A DNA stretch of 64,000 nucleotides from Megasphaera vaginalis (ex Bordigoni et al. 2020) (GCF_900240295.1 NZ_OEQB01000001.1:1-64000), one strand, 5' to 3'. Shown: positions 32,652 to 42,736, counted from the first letter of the stretch. The notes: generated by a model not told the origin, from the letters alone. A program made the numbers and translations.

Positions 32652-33686
32652 TCAAGATTCCTCTTGCTCCCGCCGAATGCGAAGCTGTCCGCAGGCGGCC
32701 CGGATCCGACTGCCCATTTCCCGCCGCAGCGTAACCGGAATGCCCCGCTCCTTCAAATACCGGGCGAAAGCGTCAATCTCCCTGCGCGCAGGCCGCCGCA
32801 GACCGACGTCATAATTATCGTTAATGGGGATCAGATTGATCAGGATGTTCTTTCCTTTCATGAGGCGCGCCAGTTCTTCGGCACAGGCCGGCGTACAGTT
32901 GACATCTTTGATCAGAATGTATTCATACGTTACCTTGCGCCCCGTTGCGGCAAAATATCGGTCGCCGGCAGCGATAACGGCAGGCACGTCATAAGTATCG
33001 GTAAGGGGCATGATCTGCCGGCGGATTGCATTCGTCGGCCCGTGCAGCGAAATGGCCAGCGTCAGCGGCAAGCCTTCTGCCGCCAGTCTGTCTACAGCAG
33101 GCACGATTCCCGACGTCGACAGAGCCATATTGCGGTATCCCAGATAAAACGTATCTTTCTCGTGGATCAGGCGAAGAAAGGCCAAAACGTTATCATAATT
33201 CAACAAGGGCTCGCCTGTTCCCATGATGACGACGGAGTGCAGATCGGGCGTCACATATTTACGGAAAGCCAGCAGCTGTACCACCATTTCGCCGACACTC
33301 AGGTTGCGGACGAAGCCGTTCTTGGCCGAAGCGCAAAAAGCGCAGTTCACGGCGCAACCGACTTGCGACGAGAGACAGACGGAATTGCCATAGTCATGCT
33401 TCATCAGCACGGTCTCCACCGTTTCGCCGTCATGCAGTTCCAGCAACAATTTGACCGTTTCACCGTCAGCCGCTTCCTGCCTGGCGAGAAGCCTGGGAAA
33501 GTAAATGGGCAGCTTCGCCTTCAATACGTCTCTGTCTTTTTTCGGTAAAAGTATCATTTCGTCCCAGTCGAAAACGTGGCGTCCGTAGATGTACGTGAAT
33601 ATCTGATCGGCCCGAAATCGCCTGATTCCCTGCTGCAGGAGAATCGCTTCCAAGGCTGTTTTCGTCAGACTGAAGATATCGATCAT
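32652..33686 (-). CDS. rlmN: Dual-specificity 23S rRNA/tRNA methyltransferase RlmN
   Basis: A 344-residue radical SAM enzyme that methylates C2 of A2503 in 23S rRNA and A37 in certain tRNAs. The cluster-binding CxxxCxxC is CAVNCAFC, preceded by VCLSSQVGC. SAM-contacting GTGEPLLNYDN and the late Cys in AACGQL (the resolving catalytic Cys, with its partner in the central region) are present. It overlaps rsmB by four bases (ATGA). Length and order fit the Firmicute family. Confidence 0.96.
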   Translation of the reverse strand: MIDIFSLTKTALEAILLQQGIRRFRADQIFTYIYGRHVFDWDEMILLPKKDRDVLKAKLPIYFPRLLARQEAADGETVKLLLELHDGETVETVLMKHDYGNSVCLSSQVGCAVNCAFCASAKNGFVRNLSVGEMVVQLLAFRKYVTPDLHSVVIMGTGEPLLNYDNVLAFLRLIHEKDTFYLGYRNMALSTSGIVPAVDRLAAEGLPLTLAISLHGPTNAIRRQIMPLTDTYDVPAVIAAGDRYFAATGRKVTYEYILIKDVNCTPACAEELARLMKGKNILINLIPINDNYDVGLRRPARREIDAFARYLKERGIPVTLRREMGSRIRAACGQLRIRREQEES

Positions 33687-35017
33687 GGCGTACCTTCTTT
33701 GATCATTTTAGCAATAAAAAATCCGTCCAGTCCGTCGCGCTGCGGCAAGAGCTGCAAATAAGGACCTGCCTGCGCAAAGCCCAACGTGCTGCCGATGGGC
33801 ACGACAGTGAAGTCGCCGTGTTCTTTCAGAAAAGCGTCGACAACAGCGCCGTTCTCCCCATCGTTCAGCGTACAGGTGCTGTAAACGAGGACGCCGCCCG
33901 GTTTGACGCATTTGGCGGCGCTGGTCAGGAGACGGAGTTGGAGCTGCGGCAAATTGCGGAGATCGCCGGGACGTTTTCGCCAGCGCAGATCGAGCTTGTG
34001 CCGCAGCACGCCGAGCCCGGAGCACGGTGCGTCGACAAGGACGCGGTCGGCGCTGGCGCTGTAAATATCACCGATCGTCATGCCGTCCTGCAACAAGGGG
34101 CGCACATTGGTCAAACCGAGACGGCGGGCGTTATCTTCGATAAGTTTTATTTTATGCTCGTAAATATCACAGCCGTATACGACGGCCTTATTGCCGCCAA
34201 GCGCTGCCAAGTGCGTTGTCTTGCCGCCGGGGGCGGCACAGATGTCAAAGATGACGTCACTCGGCTGCGGTCCGACGACGTGAGCCACCAGTTGTGACGG
34301 TTCATCCTGAACGATAGCGCCCTTACCGACGACCTGTTCCAAGCGCCTCATGCCGGGATTCGTTTCCAGATAAATGCCTTCACTGCTGTGAACAGCTTCA
34401 TGGCAAGCGATATCCGCTTGCCGCAGTTTCTCCATCAAAGCCTGTCGTGTCGTCACCGTCGTATTCGTTCGCAAACACAGTTCCGGTTTGCCGTCAAAAT
34501 AGCGGCACAGCGACAGCGTATCGGCGGCGCCGTACCATTGCAGCCACTTTTTGATCAACCATTCCTGTTGGTGATAGGTCAGGGACAGATGACGGACGAG
34601 GTCGTCTTCCGCCGCAGGAATGACGAATTCGCTTTTGCGGCGGATGCTGCCGCGCAACATGGCGTTAACAAATTTCGCCATGCCGCTGTTGCCAAGCTTC
34701 GTCGCCAAATTGACGCTTTCATTGCAGGCAGCCGATTCGGGCACTTTATCCATTTGATAGATCTGGTATATACCGAGCCGAACGATAACCAAACAAAGAG
34801 GATCGAGCCGGCTCAGACTGCGTGAGCTCAATTGGCCGATAATCCAATCCAAATAGTTTACATGACGCAGCGTACCGTATACCAACTCCGTATAAAAACG
34901 ACGGTCTCTGTCGGTCAATTTATTTTTCTCTATCGTTTGCGAAACGACAATATTGCTGTAACCGTCATCCTTACAAATCGTGAGAAGGCTGCGGCAAGCA
35001 AGTTCACGCACATTCAT
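33683..35017 (-). CDS. rsmB: 16S rRNA m5C967 methyltransferase RsmB
   Basis: A 444-residue SAM-dependent RNA methyltransferase. The N-terminal NusB-like RNA-binding domain (about 1-140) precedes the Rossmann methyltransferase domain with ICAAPGGKTTHLA (SAM), DIYEHKI, VDAPCSGLG (catalytic Cys in the PC motif) and YSTCTLNDGEN (second Cys). TAGGAG lies six bases upstream of the start. It sits between fmt and rlmN, the same order as in Bacillus subtilis. Confidence 0.95.
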   Translation of the reverse strand: MNVRELACRSLLTICKDDGYSNIVVSQTIEKNKLTDRDRRFYTELVYGTLRHVNYLDWIIGQLSSRSLSRLDPLCLVIVRLGIYQIYQMDKVPESAACNESVNLATKLGNSGMAKFVNAMLRGSIRRKSEFVIPAAEDDLVRHLSLTYHQQEWLIKKWLQWYGAADTLSLCRYFDGKPELCLRTNTTVTTRQALMEKLRQADIACHEAVHSSEGIYLETNPGMRRLEQVVGKGAIVQDEPSQLVAHVVGPQPSDVIFDICAAPGGKTTHLAALGGNKAVVYGCDIYEHKIKLIEDNARRLGLTNVRPLLQDGMTIGDIYSASADRVLVDAPCSGLGVLRHKLDLRWRKRPGDLRNLPQLQLRLLTSAAKCVKPGGVLVYSTCTLNDGENGAVVDAFLKEHGDFTVVPIGSTLGFAQAGPYLQLLPQRDGLDGFFIAKMIKEGTP

Positions 35018-35086
35018 GAAAAACTCCTATCTCATTTATCATCATCAAAAAAGAAACTGCCGTGCCCTTTCTTCCTTATCAACGGA

Positions 35087-36034
35087 TTACCCGGCAGCAG
35101 TCAGCTTTTCGCCGACAGCGGGCTGATGGCTTTGCAGGAATTGGGCCGCCGCCATTCGCTTCCGGCTCTCTGGCTGCAGCTCCGTAATGCGCAAAGCGCC
35201 TTTCCCCGCCTGCACGATAAGCGCTTTTTTCGTTACTGCAATAATCGTTCCCGGCGCGGCATCGCCTCCTTCGGTAACATCGGCCGCCCAAATTTTCAAG
35301 CGCTGCCCCTGCCAGAACGTATACGCGCCGGGATGAGGATCAAGAGTACGCAACCACCGTTCAATAACGGCTGCATCTTGATGCCAGTCGATATTGGTCA
35401 TTTCTTTCGTGATCTTCGCCGTATAGACAGCCAGCCTTTCATCTTGCGGCCGCGCTTGGCGCAAAGCCTGTGAAAGTTCCGCCAGTACGGGCAAAAGCGT
35501 CTGCGCTCCCAATTGAGCCAATTTGGCAAACAAAGTGCCTGTCGTTTCCTTAGCTGTCAGCCGTATTTCCGCCTGTTTCAGAATCGGGCCCGTATCCATT
35601 CCTTCGTCCAGCCCCATAATCGTCACGCCGCTGACGCCGTCGCCCTCTTTGATGGCATACTGAATCGGCGCGGCGCCGCGAAAACGGGGCAGCAGCGAAG
35701 CATGCACATTGAGACAGCCATACGGCGGTATATCCAAAATCTCACGCGGCAAAATTTTACCATAGGCGATGACGACGATCACAGTCGGCGCATAGGATCG
35801 AACCAGCGCGACAGACGCCGCGGGCCGCAGGGAGTCAGGCTGATGGACAGGCAGTCCCAAGGCCAGGGCGGCTTCTTTGACCGGAGAGAACGAGACCTTT
35901 TTGCCGCGGCCTCGTTGCTTGTCGGGCTGCGTAAAAACAGCGGCGATCGTGTGTCCCGCAGCGTGAATCGCCTGCAAAGCCGGCACGGCAAAATCCGGCG
36001 TGCCCATAAAAACAATGCGCTGTTTTTCCATCAT
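35087..36034 (-). CDS. fmt: Methionyl-tRNA formyltransferase
   Basis: A 315-residue enzyme that formylates initiator Met-tRNA using 10-formyltetrahydrofolate. MGTPDFAVPAL opens the protein; the active site Asn/His region is present (LNVHASLLPRFRGAAPIQ, with NxH) along with VTIMGLDEGMDTGPIL. Two ATG codons at 36034 and 36031 flank the def stop (ATGATG), and either may be used. Pairing with def is universal in bacteria: one adds and the other removes the formyl group. Confidence 0.96.
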   Translation of the reverse strand: MMEKQRIVFMGTPDFAVPALQAIHAAGHTIAAVFTQPDKQRGRGKKVSFSPVKEAALALGLPVHQPDSLRPAASVALVRSYAPTVIVVIAYGKILPREILDIPPYGCLNVHASLLPRFRGAAPIQYAIKEGDGVSGVTIMGLDEGMDTGPILKQAEIRLTAKETTGTLFAKLAQLGAQTLLPVLAELSQALRQARPQDERLAVYTAKITKEMTNIDWHQDAAVIERWLRTLDPHPGAYTFWQGQRLKIWAADVTEGGDAAPGTIIAVTKKALIVQAGKGALRITELQPESRKRMAAAQFLQSHQPAVGEKLTAAG

Positions 36035-36492
36035 TCACCGACTTTCCGCAAATTAGTTGCCTTTTCAATGAAGAGATCGCCCTGCAGGTGATCCATTTCA
36101 TGCTGGAAAATACGAGCCAGAAACCCTTCCACCTCGTAAATGATCTCCTTCCCGTAACGGTTGCGCGCCCTGACGGTGATCTTTTTATGCCGGCTCACGT
36201 CACCGTAATAGCCGGGAACACTGAGGCAACCTTCCGCGCCGAGTTCCATTTCTTCCGACGCCTCCAGCAGTTCCGGATTAATCAGTTCAATAAGGCCGTT
36301 GCCGTCGTCAAGGACGACAAGTTGCAGCGATTCGTTAACCTGCGGCGCGGCAAGACCGACTCCTTCGGCGGCATACATCGTTTCCGCCATATTATCCAAT
36401 AAGCGCTTAATGCGTTTCGTAATCGTTTTGACCGGTTGCGCCTGCCCTTTCAGGACGGGATCGCCGGCTTTTGTAATGCGTAAAACAGCCAT
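36031..36492 (-). CDS. def: Peptide deformylase
   Basis: A 153-residue metalloenzyme that removes formyl from nascent proteins. All three signature motifs are intact: GVGLAAPQV, EGCLSVPG with the metal Cys, and the HEMDH metal site. GAGGTGAAAG precedes the start. It overlaps fmt and comes after priA in the conserved order; a 226-base gap to priA holds no recognisable gene. Confidence 0.96.
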   Translation of the reverse strand: MAVLRITKAGDPVLKGQAQPVKTITKRIKRLLDNMAETMYAAEGVGLAAPQVNESLQLVVLDDGNGLIELINPELLEASEEMELGAEGCLSVPGYYGDVSRHKKITVRARNRYGKEIIYEVEGFLARIFQHEMDHLQGDLFIEKATNLRKVGE

Positions 36493-36718
36493 CTTTCACC
36501 TCAACATATGATTGCCTGCCGAAAAGGGGGCGGCAAAATAATCATTCCAACGGATTGCTGCGGCTTACAGCCGAACAACAAGATTCCATATCTAAATAAT
36601 TATATACCATTCACCGCAATAAGCATAGAGCGACGTACCGGTTGGAGCGCAGTCACTCAAAAGACGAAGTCATCTTTGCGCCATGCCGTCTGCCGCCATG
36701 ATTAATAACGTTCTTACT
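36493..36718. other. Gap between priA and def
   Basis: No gene, clear terminator or promoter was recognised here. The gap interrupts an otherwise tight conserved operon, so def-fmt and onward may have their own promoter. Confidence 0.4.
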
Positions 36719-39079
36719 TCAATAGGTCGGTTCCACATCAATCATGATGCCGTGCTGCCAGAAAGCGGCTGCTTCTTTCATATACCCTTTTACCGCCTCC
36801 ATATCCTGACCGCGCAGGAGAATGACAAGCCTGTACTTATTGCGTATTTTCTTGATAATATCCACGTACGGACCGATTACTTCCACATCCTTGCCGTTTT
36901 CGCCGCAAAAGCCCCGCAGCAAGGCGGCCAGTTCATTGCCTTTCTTACCGGCGACTACCTCGTCGGCATCGGTAATAACTACCTTGATCAACGATGCAAA
37001 CGGCGGATAACGCAATTCTCTGCGAAAGACAAGCTCGGCCTCGTAAAACGCGCGATAGTCCTGGGCGGCACTGCACTGCATGACATAATGCTCCGGCGCA
37101 TAGGTCTGCATGACGACGCGGCCGGGAAAATCGCCGCGGCCGGCTCTGCCGGAAGCCTGCGTCAATAGCTGAAAAGTCCGTTCGCCGGCCCAGTACGCCG
37201 GCAGATTGAGAAGACTGTCGGCAGCAAGGATGCCGACGGCGTTGACTCCGGCGAAATCATGTCCTTTGGCGACCATTTGTGTGCCCAGGAGAATATCATA
37301 TTCGTGGCGGCGAAAAGCTTCAATAATATGATCGCTGCTGTTTTTCCGCGTCGTCGTATCCTGATCGAGCCGAATGATGCGGGCCGCCGGAAACAGTTCT
37401 TGAAGCCGAGCTTCCACTTTTTCCGTCCCGGAGCCGAAAAACTTGATAAATTTGCTGCCACAGGCAGGGCAAACGACTGGAACGGCTTTTTCAGCGTCAC
37501 AATAATGGCAACGCAGCGTTTCGGCATGTTTGTGATAAACCATCGCTACGTCGCACGTATCGCATTTGACAACGTAGCCGCATTTGCGGCACATGACGAA
37601 GGTCGAAAAGCCGCGGCGATTCAAGAGGACGATGGCCTGCCGCCGAGCTGCCAGCGTCTCCGCCAGAAGCGCTTCTAAAGAGGAAGAGATGACGCTGTAG
37701 TTGCCGCGCGCCAGTTCTTCCCGCATATCGACCAGTTCCGTCTGCGGCAGCGAACGCCCCATAACTCGCTTAGTCAAGGTCAGCAGCGTATAGACGCCGC
37801 GCCGAGCCAGATAATAGTCGGCAATAGCCGGCGTAGCGCTGCCCAAAATAACAGGACAATCGTAATAAGCGGCTCGTTTTCTGGCAACGGACACGGCATG
37901 ATAACGAGGCGATTCGTCCTGCTTATAAGAACTGTCATGGCTTTCATCGACGATCACCAGCCCCAGCGCCTGCACCGGCGTGAAGACGGCGGAACGGGCG
38001 CCGATGCAAATATGGCTCTCGCCGTTTTGCATGCGGCGGCGGTTGTTTTCCCGTTCCCCTTTGGAAAGGCGGCTGTGCATGACGACGACGTCATCGCCGA
38101 AACGGGCCGTAAAGCGTCTGACGATCTGTCCGGTCAGCGCGATTTCGGGAACCAGGACGAGAACCTGCCGTCCTGCGGCCAAGGCATCCTTCGCCAACTG
38201 CAAATAGACCTCCGTCTTGCCGCTGCCGGTAACGCCGTGCAGGACGAAGGTTCGATGATGCCCCTCACTCCGCACGCTTGCGAGAACAGCCTGCTGCTCG
38301 TCAGTCAAGGGCCACGTCGTATCGGCGGCGGCAGCCAGTGGCAAAGCCGTCGTCCGGCGAATTTTGTCCCTTCGTTCAGCCAGCCCGGTCTTGCAAAGCG
38401 CTACAGTTGTATCGCGGCTGTAACCGCTTCGCAGCACATCGGCCAGCGGCATTTCGCCTTTTTCCTGCAAGAGCGACAAGAGTTCCGCCTGTCTCTTGCG
38501 CCGCCGCAGGATACCCGCCGTATCGGCAGCGCAAAAGACGAGATACGGTTCCGTTTTCGCAGCGATTCTGTTTTCCGTCACATTTCTGCGAAGCAGCAAG
38601 CCCTGTTTCAGCAGTCTGTCGACGACGCCGTCGCCAAAGCGGCTGCGAAAGTTTTTTTCCGCCTGCTCCCCTTCTGCCGCCGCAAAGGCCAACGCCGGCT
38701 CCGACGCGGCAACGTCGCTCCCCCTTGCCGAAAGAGAAAGAACGCGGGTTTGGCGCAGACCGTGCTTTTCCACCATAAAAAGGCGCAAGGCGTCGGCAAA
38801 GTTGCAAACGTAGTACTGGCTGATCCAGAACGCCGTATCGATCATTTCCGCTTGAAATCCCGCCTCTTCCGACAAGAGAGCCGCCACGTTTTTCAAAGCA
38901 TACGGAGACGCAGCCGCTTCACCTGACCGCAAAGCGATAACGACGCCCTCTTCATGGCGGGAACCGAAAGGAACGAGAACGCGGTCCCCTACACGGAGCC
39001 GCAGCGACGGCGGCACGCTGTACGAGAACGTTTGCTGCAATCGTTTTGCCGTAATGTTGATAATAATGTCAGCAATCAT
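36719..39079 (-). CDS. priA: Primosomal replication restart helicase PriA
   Basis: A 786-residue superfamily 2 DNA helicase. The N-terminal DNA-binding region precedes Walker A VTGSGKTEVY, the DEAH-like box DESHDSSYK, and helicase motifs in the second half. Zinc-binding Cys pairs are complete (CRKCGYVVKCDTC and CHYCDAEK followed by CPACG). It restarts stalled forks. The ATG at 39079 is chosen because GGGAGG lies seven bases upstream; two earlier in-frame starts overlap that ribosome site. A terminator and metK precede it, unlike the usual coaBC-priA adjacency. Confidence 0.95.
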   Translation of the reverse strand: MIADIIINITAKRLQQTFSYSVPPSLRLRVGDRVLVPFGSRHEEGVVIALRSGEAAASPYALKNVAALLSEEAGFQAEMIDTAFWISQYYVCNFADALRLFMVEKHGLRQTRVLSLSARGSDVAASEPALAFAAAEGEQAEKNFRSRFGDGVVDRLLKQGLLLRRNVTENRIAAKTEPYLVFCAADTAGILRRRKRQAELLSLLQEKGEMPLADVLRSGYSRDTTVALCKTGLAERRDKIRRTTALPLAAAADTTWPLTDEQQAVLASVRSEGHHRTFVLHGVTGSGKTEVYLQLAKDALAAGRQVLVLVPEIALTGQIVRRFTARFGDDVVVMHSRLSKGERENNRRRMQNGESHICIGARSAVFTPVQALGLVIVDESHDSSYKQDESPRYHAVSVARKRAAYYDCPVILGSATPAIADYYLARRGVYTLLTLTKRVMGRSLPQTELVDMREELARGNYSVISSSLEALLAETLAARRQAIVLLNRRGFSTFVMCRKCGYVVKCDTCDVAMVYHKHAETLRCHYCDAEKAVPVVCPACGSKFIKFFGSGTEKVEARLQELFPAARIIRLDQDTTTRKNSSDHIIEAFRRHEYDILLGTQMVAKGHDFAGVNAVGILAADSLLNLPAYWAGERTFQLLTQASGRAGRGDFPGRVVMQTYAPEHYVMQCSAAQDYRAFYEAELVFRRELRYPPFASLIKVVITDADEVVAGKKGNELAALLRGFCGENGKDVEVIGPYVDIIKKIRNKYRLVILLRGQDMEAVKGYMKEAAAFWQHGIMIDVEPTY

Positions 39080-39102
39080 TTTCATTCCTCCCGGTAACAA
39101 AG

Positions 39103-39126
39103 AAAGGGAGACTCTCGTCTCCCTTT
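39103..39126 (-). terminator. Terminator after metK
   Basis: A perfect 10-bp stem (AAAGGGAGAC) with a four-base loop, followed on the minus strand by TTTCTTTGTT. It separates metK from priA. Confidence 0.85.
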
Positions 39127-39144
39127 GACCGTACGATATGATAA

Positions 39145-40335
39145 TTATAAACCAGCTTCACTGCGAAGTACAGCCACTTTATCCAGCTGCTCCCAAGGCA
39201 GATGAAGATCGTTCCGGCCGAAATGGCCGTAAGCGGCCGTCTGCTTATAGATCGGACGCTGCAAATCAAGCATTTCAATGATGCCTGCCGGACGCAGATC
39301 GAAGTGTTTGCGGATCAAGGCGACAATCGTGTCCGTGTCGACGTGACCGGTACCGAACGTTTCCACATGGATCGAGACGGGATGAGCCACGCCGATGGCG
39401 TAAGCGAGCTGGATTTCGCACTTATCGGCAAGGCCTGCCGCAACGATGTTCTTAGCCACATAACGGGCGGCATAAGCAGCGGAACGGTCCACTTTCGTAG
39501 GATCCTTGCCGGAAAAGGCGCCGCCGCCGTGGCGCGCCATACCGCCGTAGGTATCGACGATAATTTTGCGTCCAGTCAGCCCGGAATCACCTTGCGGACC
39601 GCCGATGACGAAACGGCCCGTCGGATTGATAAAGAGCTTTGTCTTTTCATCGAACAGTCCATCGGGAATTTCCGGTTTGATGACATTTTCGATCAGATCT
39701 TTTTCTATCTGTTCCCGCGTCACTTCCGGACTGTGTTGCGTCGAGATGACGATCGTGTCGATGTGTACGGGTTTGCCGTCTTCATATTCGACGGTGACCT
39801 GCGTTTTGCCGTCAGGACGGAGATAGGTCAGCACGTCTTCCTTGCGGATTTTTGCCAGGCGACGAGCCAAACGATGAGCAAGTGAGATCGGCAGCGGCAT
39901 GTACTCGTCCGTTTCATTGGTCGCATAACCGAACATCATGCCCTGGTCGCCGGCGCCGATGGCGTCGAATTGTTCGCCGTTGCCGGCCTTGGCTTCAAGG
40001 GCCTCGTCAACGCCCATGGCAATATCCTGAGATTGTTCGTCCAAAGAGACAAGGATACCGCAGGTATCGCAGTCAAAACCGTACTTGGCACGGGTGTAGC
40101 CGATGCCGCGTATCGTCTCACGGACAATATGGGGAATATCGACATAACAATTGGTGGAAATTTCTCCTACGACATGCACCATTCCTGTGGTAATCAGCGT
40201 TTCGCAGGCTACGCGGGCATGTTTATCTTTTGCCAAAATGGCATCCAGAATGCTGTCGGAAATCTGGTCAGCTATTTTGTCGGGATGTCCTTCTGTTACG
40301 GATTCGGATGTGAAAAATTCACGATTTTTTACCAT
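39145..40335 (-). CDS. metK: S-adenosylmethionine synthase
   Basis: About 396 residues. The enzyme makes SAM from methionine and ATP. Signatures are [25 protein letters not shown], and [19 protein letters not shown]. The ATG at 40335 has GGAGG seven bases upstream; earlier in-frame codons fall in the riboswitch leader. It is a single-gene unit closed by its own terminator and controlled by a SAM-I riboswitch, so its product represses it. Functionally it feeds the SAH and MTA recycling genes at 11-16 kb. Confidence 0.97.
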   Translation of the reverse strand: MVKNREFFTSESVTEGHPDKIADQISDSILDAILAKDKHARVACETLITTGMVHVVGEISTNCYVDIPHIVRETIRGIGYTRAKYGFDCDTCGILVSLDEQSQDIAMGVDEALEAKAGNGEQFDAIGAGDQGMMFGYATNETDEYMPLPISLAHRLARRLAKIRKEDVLTYLRPDGKTQVTVEYEDGKPVHIDTIVISTQHSPEVTREQIEKDLIENVIKPEIPDGLFDEKTKLFINPTGRFVIGGPQGDSGLTGRKIIVDTYGGMARHGGGAFSGKDPTKVDRSAAYAARYVAKNIVAAGLADKCEIQLAYAIGVAHPVSIHVETFGTGHVDTDTIVALIRKHFDLRPAGIIEMLDLQRPIYKQTAAYGHFGRNDLHLPWEQLDKVAVLRSEAGL

Positions 40336-40351
40336 TACCATTCCTCCTGTA

Positions 40352-40379
40352 AAAAAATTCCCCTCTGCAAAAGAGGGGT
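40352..40379 (-). terminator. SAM-riboswitch terminator
   Basis: CCCCTCT and AGAGGGG form a stem with a five-base loop, followed on the minus strand by AATTTTTTT, just before the metK ribosome site. It is the regulated attenuator of the riboswitch. Confidence 0.88.
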
Positions 40380-40385
40380 TCTTGT

Positions 40386-40489
40386 TACCCATCTTCCAGT
40401 GAAAGCACTGTTGGAATTAGCACCTTTTCAATAGTGAAGGTTGCTGCGGCGTCATCGGGCCAATCCCTCTGCCGACTCTTGATGGAACA
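40386..40489 (-). promoter_or_regulatory. SAM-I riboswitch (S box)
   Basis: On the minus strand the conserved elements run ATCAAGAG, GAGGGATTGGCCCGATGA, GCAGCAACC, GGTGCTAATTCC, then GGAAGATGG closing P1 (CCATC/GATGG). It is a full class I SAM aptamer upstream of metK. Confidence 0.96.
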
Positions 40490-40511
40490 TATGTAATTTA
40501 CGGTACTTAGT

Positions 40512-40540
40512 ATTATAGAATAAGGACGAAAAAAAAGCAA
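40512..40540 (-). promoter_or_regulatory. Vegetative promoter of metK
   Basis: TTGCTT (40540-40535) and TATAAT (40517-40512) with a 17-base spacer on the minus strand, about 20 bases upstream of the SAM aptamer. Confidence 0.8.
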
Positions 40541-40663
40541 TAGATCGCCGTCGTTTTCCTATATCGCAAGCGCATGAAAATCATGCCTTCCAGTCTCGTC
40601 AAACGACACAGACAAGGACACTTTGCGGCTTGCCTAAAGTATCCTCGCCTCCACGTTTTTATT

Positions 40664-41881
40664 TTACGCCTCAGCGCTTTCTTTCGCAGCGACCAAAGCG
40701 GCGCCGGCGCTGATGATCTTTTGCGCTAATTCAAACTTGCTCATCATTTCCATCGCCTCGCTGCGCCCGTCAGGGAACAAAAAGGTCGCTATATTCGTCG
40801 TCCCCTGAAACCCGGCGCCGGCGACGCTGACATCATTGGCAACAAGCATGTCGAGGTTCTTTTTCTTCAACTTACCCATACCGTATTCGATGACATTGGT
40901 CGTTTCAGCGGCAAAACCGATCAGTACCTGATGCGTTTTTTTCTGTCCCAACCCATACAGAATATCAGGATTCTTAGCCAGTTCCACAGTCAACGTTTCC
41001 GACGATTTCTTAATTTTATTTTCCGCCGGCCTGGCAACGCGATAATCGGCAACTGCCGCTGCCTTGACGACCAGATCGACGGAATCGTAAATCTCCTCGC
41101 AAGCGGCCTGCATTTCCAGTGTCGTGCCGACATCGATGCGATGCACGCCTAACGGCGCCGGCAAAGCTGACGGAGCCGCGACGAGAGTCACATCGGCGCC
41201 GGCCAGCATGGCCGCTTTGGCAACGGCAAATCCCATGCGGCCGCTGGAACGATTGCCGATATAGCGGACCGGATCGATCCGTTCCCGCGTACCGCCGGCC
41301 GTGACCAGCACTTTTTTGCCGCGCAGCAGCGCCGAACTGCAGGTAGTCTTTTCGATATATTCGACAAGTATGTCGGGATCGGGCAGCCGACCGACGCCGT
41401 CAATGCCGCAAGCCAAACGGCCGCTGTCCGGCTCGGCGATGACATATCCCAAGGCCTTCAGCTTCTGCAAATTCCCCTGAACGACGGGATTGAGATACAT
41501 ATTGCTGTTCATCGCCGGCGCGATCATAACCGGCGCTTTTGTAGCCATCAGCGTCGTTGTTGCCAGATCGTCGGCAATGCCATTGGCGATTTTGCCGATA
41601 ATATTGGCCGTCGCCGGAACTACGACAAACGCATCGGCCCAGCGAGCCAGGGCAATGTGCTCAATATTGAACTCAAAGGTATCGCCGAACATATCGACGG
41701 CAACGGGATTTCCCGTAATTTCACGCAGCGTCAGCGGCGTGATGAACGCTGTCGCATGCTGCGTCATCACGCATTTCACGACAGCCCCTTCCTTGCCGAG
41801 GAGACTGGCCAAGGCGGCCGCTTTGAACGCGGCGATACCGCCGCTGATGACAAGTACGATCTTCTTGTTAGCGAGCAACAT
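40664..41881 (-). CDS. coaBC: Bifunctional phosphopantothenoylcysteine decarboxylase/synthase
   Basis: A 405-residue coenzyme A biosynthesis enzyme. The N-terminal flavoprotein CoaC domain has VISGGIAAFKA, the catalytic His in FNIEHIALA, and APAMNSNMY plus the Cys in RLACG. The C-terminal CoaB domain begins KVLVTAGGTRERIDPVRYIGNRSSG and has AAAVADYR for CTP and substrate binding. It is the last gene before the metK interruption in yicC-remA-gmk-rpoZ-coaBC. CoA supply suits an organism with two CoA-transferase loci, but that is coincidence as far as sequence shows. Confidence 0.96.
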   Translation of the reverse strand: MLLANKKIVLVISGGIAAFKAAALASLLGKEGAVVKCVMTQHATAFITPLTLREITGNPVAVDMFGDTFEFNIEHIALARWADAFVVVPATANIIGKIANGIADDLATTTLMATKAPVMIAPAMNSNMYLNPVVQGNLQKLKALGYVIAEPDSGRLACGIDGVGRLPDPDILVEYIEKTTCSSALLRGKKVLVTAGGTRERIDPVRYIGNRSSGRMGFAVAKAAMLAGADVTLVAAPSALPAPLGVHRIDVGTTLEMQAACEEIYDSVDLVVKAAAVADYRVARPAENKIKKSSETLTVELAKNPDILYGLGQKKTHQVLIGFAAETTNVIEYGMGKLKKKNLDMLVANDVSVAGAGFQGTTNIATFLFPDGRSEAMEMMSKFELAQKIISAGAALVAAKESAEA

Positions 41882-41895
41882 GAGAATTCCCCTTT

Positions 41896-42105
41896 TTATT
41901 TAATTCCGACCTTAGGCACTTCATATTTAATTTTTCCTTCGTCAATTTCTTCCATGGCGACGGAAACGACTTTGTTCGTATCGACATCAACCAAAGGGTC
42001 GTCGCCGTCCGTCAATTCGCGGGCTCGTTTGGCCGCCAACGTTACCAAGGTGTATTTGCTGTCCACTTTCGTCATTAACGATTCCAATGTCGGTTTAATA
42101 AGCAT
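41896..42105 (-). CDS. rpoZ: RNA polymerase omega subunit
   Basis: A 69-residue protein. Omega supports assembly of the beta-prime subunit. The signature TLVTLAAKRARELTDG is intact and the acidic C-terminal part follows. Its position one base after gmk and 14 bases before coaBC is the standard Firmicute arrangement. Confidence 0.94.
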   Translation of the reverse strand: MLIKPTLESLMTKVDSKYTLVTLAAKRARELTDGDDPLVDVDTNKVVSVAMEEIDEGKIKYEVPKVGIK

Positions 42106-42106
42106 A

Positions 42107-42736
42107 TTATTCTCCCCTTTTATACTGTTTCAAGACTGCCGTAATGGTATTGTCATTGCGCGACGTCTTCCGGCATTCCGCAGTCAATATGGCATCGGCC
42201 TGGCAGACGGCCCGCTGCAGATCATCATTTATGATAACATAATCATACCGTCTTATCCAGTCCAGTTCACCGCGCGCTTTGGCCAAGCGTTTGCAGATGA
42301 CTTCATCACTGTCGGTGCGCCGGTCGCGGAGCCGCTGCTCCAGTACGGCCAGACTGGGCGGCAGGATGAAGATCAGCACGGCTTCCGGGTATTTCTCCTG
42401 GACCTGCATAGCGCCTTGAATGTCGATTTCCAGCATGACATGCCTTCCTTCGTCCAGCCGGCGGAAAACGAAATCTTTCGGCGTCCCGTAATAATGGTCA
42501 TAGACCTTGGCATACTCCAAAAAAGCGTCGGCTGCCAAGAGCGCTTCAAAATGAGCGTTGTCCGTAAAACGGTAATTGACGCCGTCGATTTCGCCGGGCC
42601 GAGGCGGCCGTGTCGTCATGGATATGGAATAGCCGATCTCCGGAAAGTCACGGCGCATGGCGTCACAGATCGTGCCTTTCCCGGCGCCTGACGGGCCGGA
42701 AACGACGATGAGAAGTCCCTTGTCTTTCGCCGCCAT
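42107..42736 (-). CDS. gmk: Guanylate kinase
   Basis: A 209-residue nucleotide kinase converting GMP to GDP with ATP. The P-loop is VVSGPSGAGKGTI, with the GMP-binding STTRPPRPGEIDGVNYRF-like segment (here SMTTRPPRPGE) and EYAKVYDHYYGTP. It overlaps remA by one base and rpoZ follows immediately, as in Bacillus. Confidence 0.97.
   Translation of the reverse strand: MAAKDKGLLIVVSGPSGAGKGTICDAMRRDFPEIGYSISMTTRPPRPGEIDGVNYRFTDNAHFEALLAADAFLEYAKVYDHYYGTPKDFVFRRLDEGRHVMLEIDIQGAMQVQEKYPEAVLIFILPPSLAVLEQRLRDRRTDSDEVICKRLAKARGELDWIRRYDYVIINDDLQRAVCQADAILTAECRKTSRNDNTITAVLKQYKRGE

Noticed and set aside
40610-40660. Imperfect hairpin after coaBC (AGGACACTTT against AAAGTATCCT) as a terminator
   Set aside because: One mismatch in the stem and no T-run on the minus strand; too weak to list as a feature.
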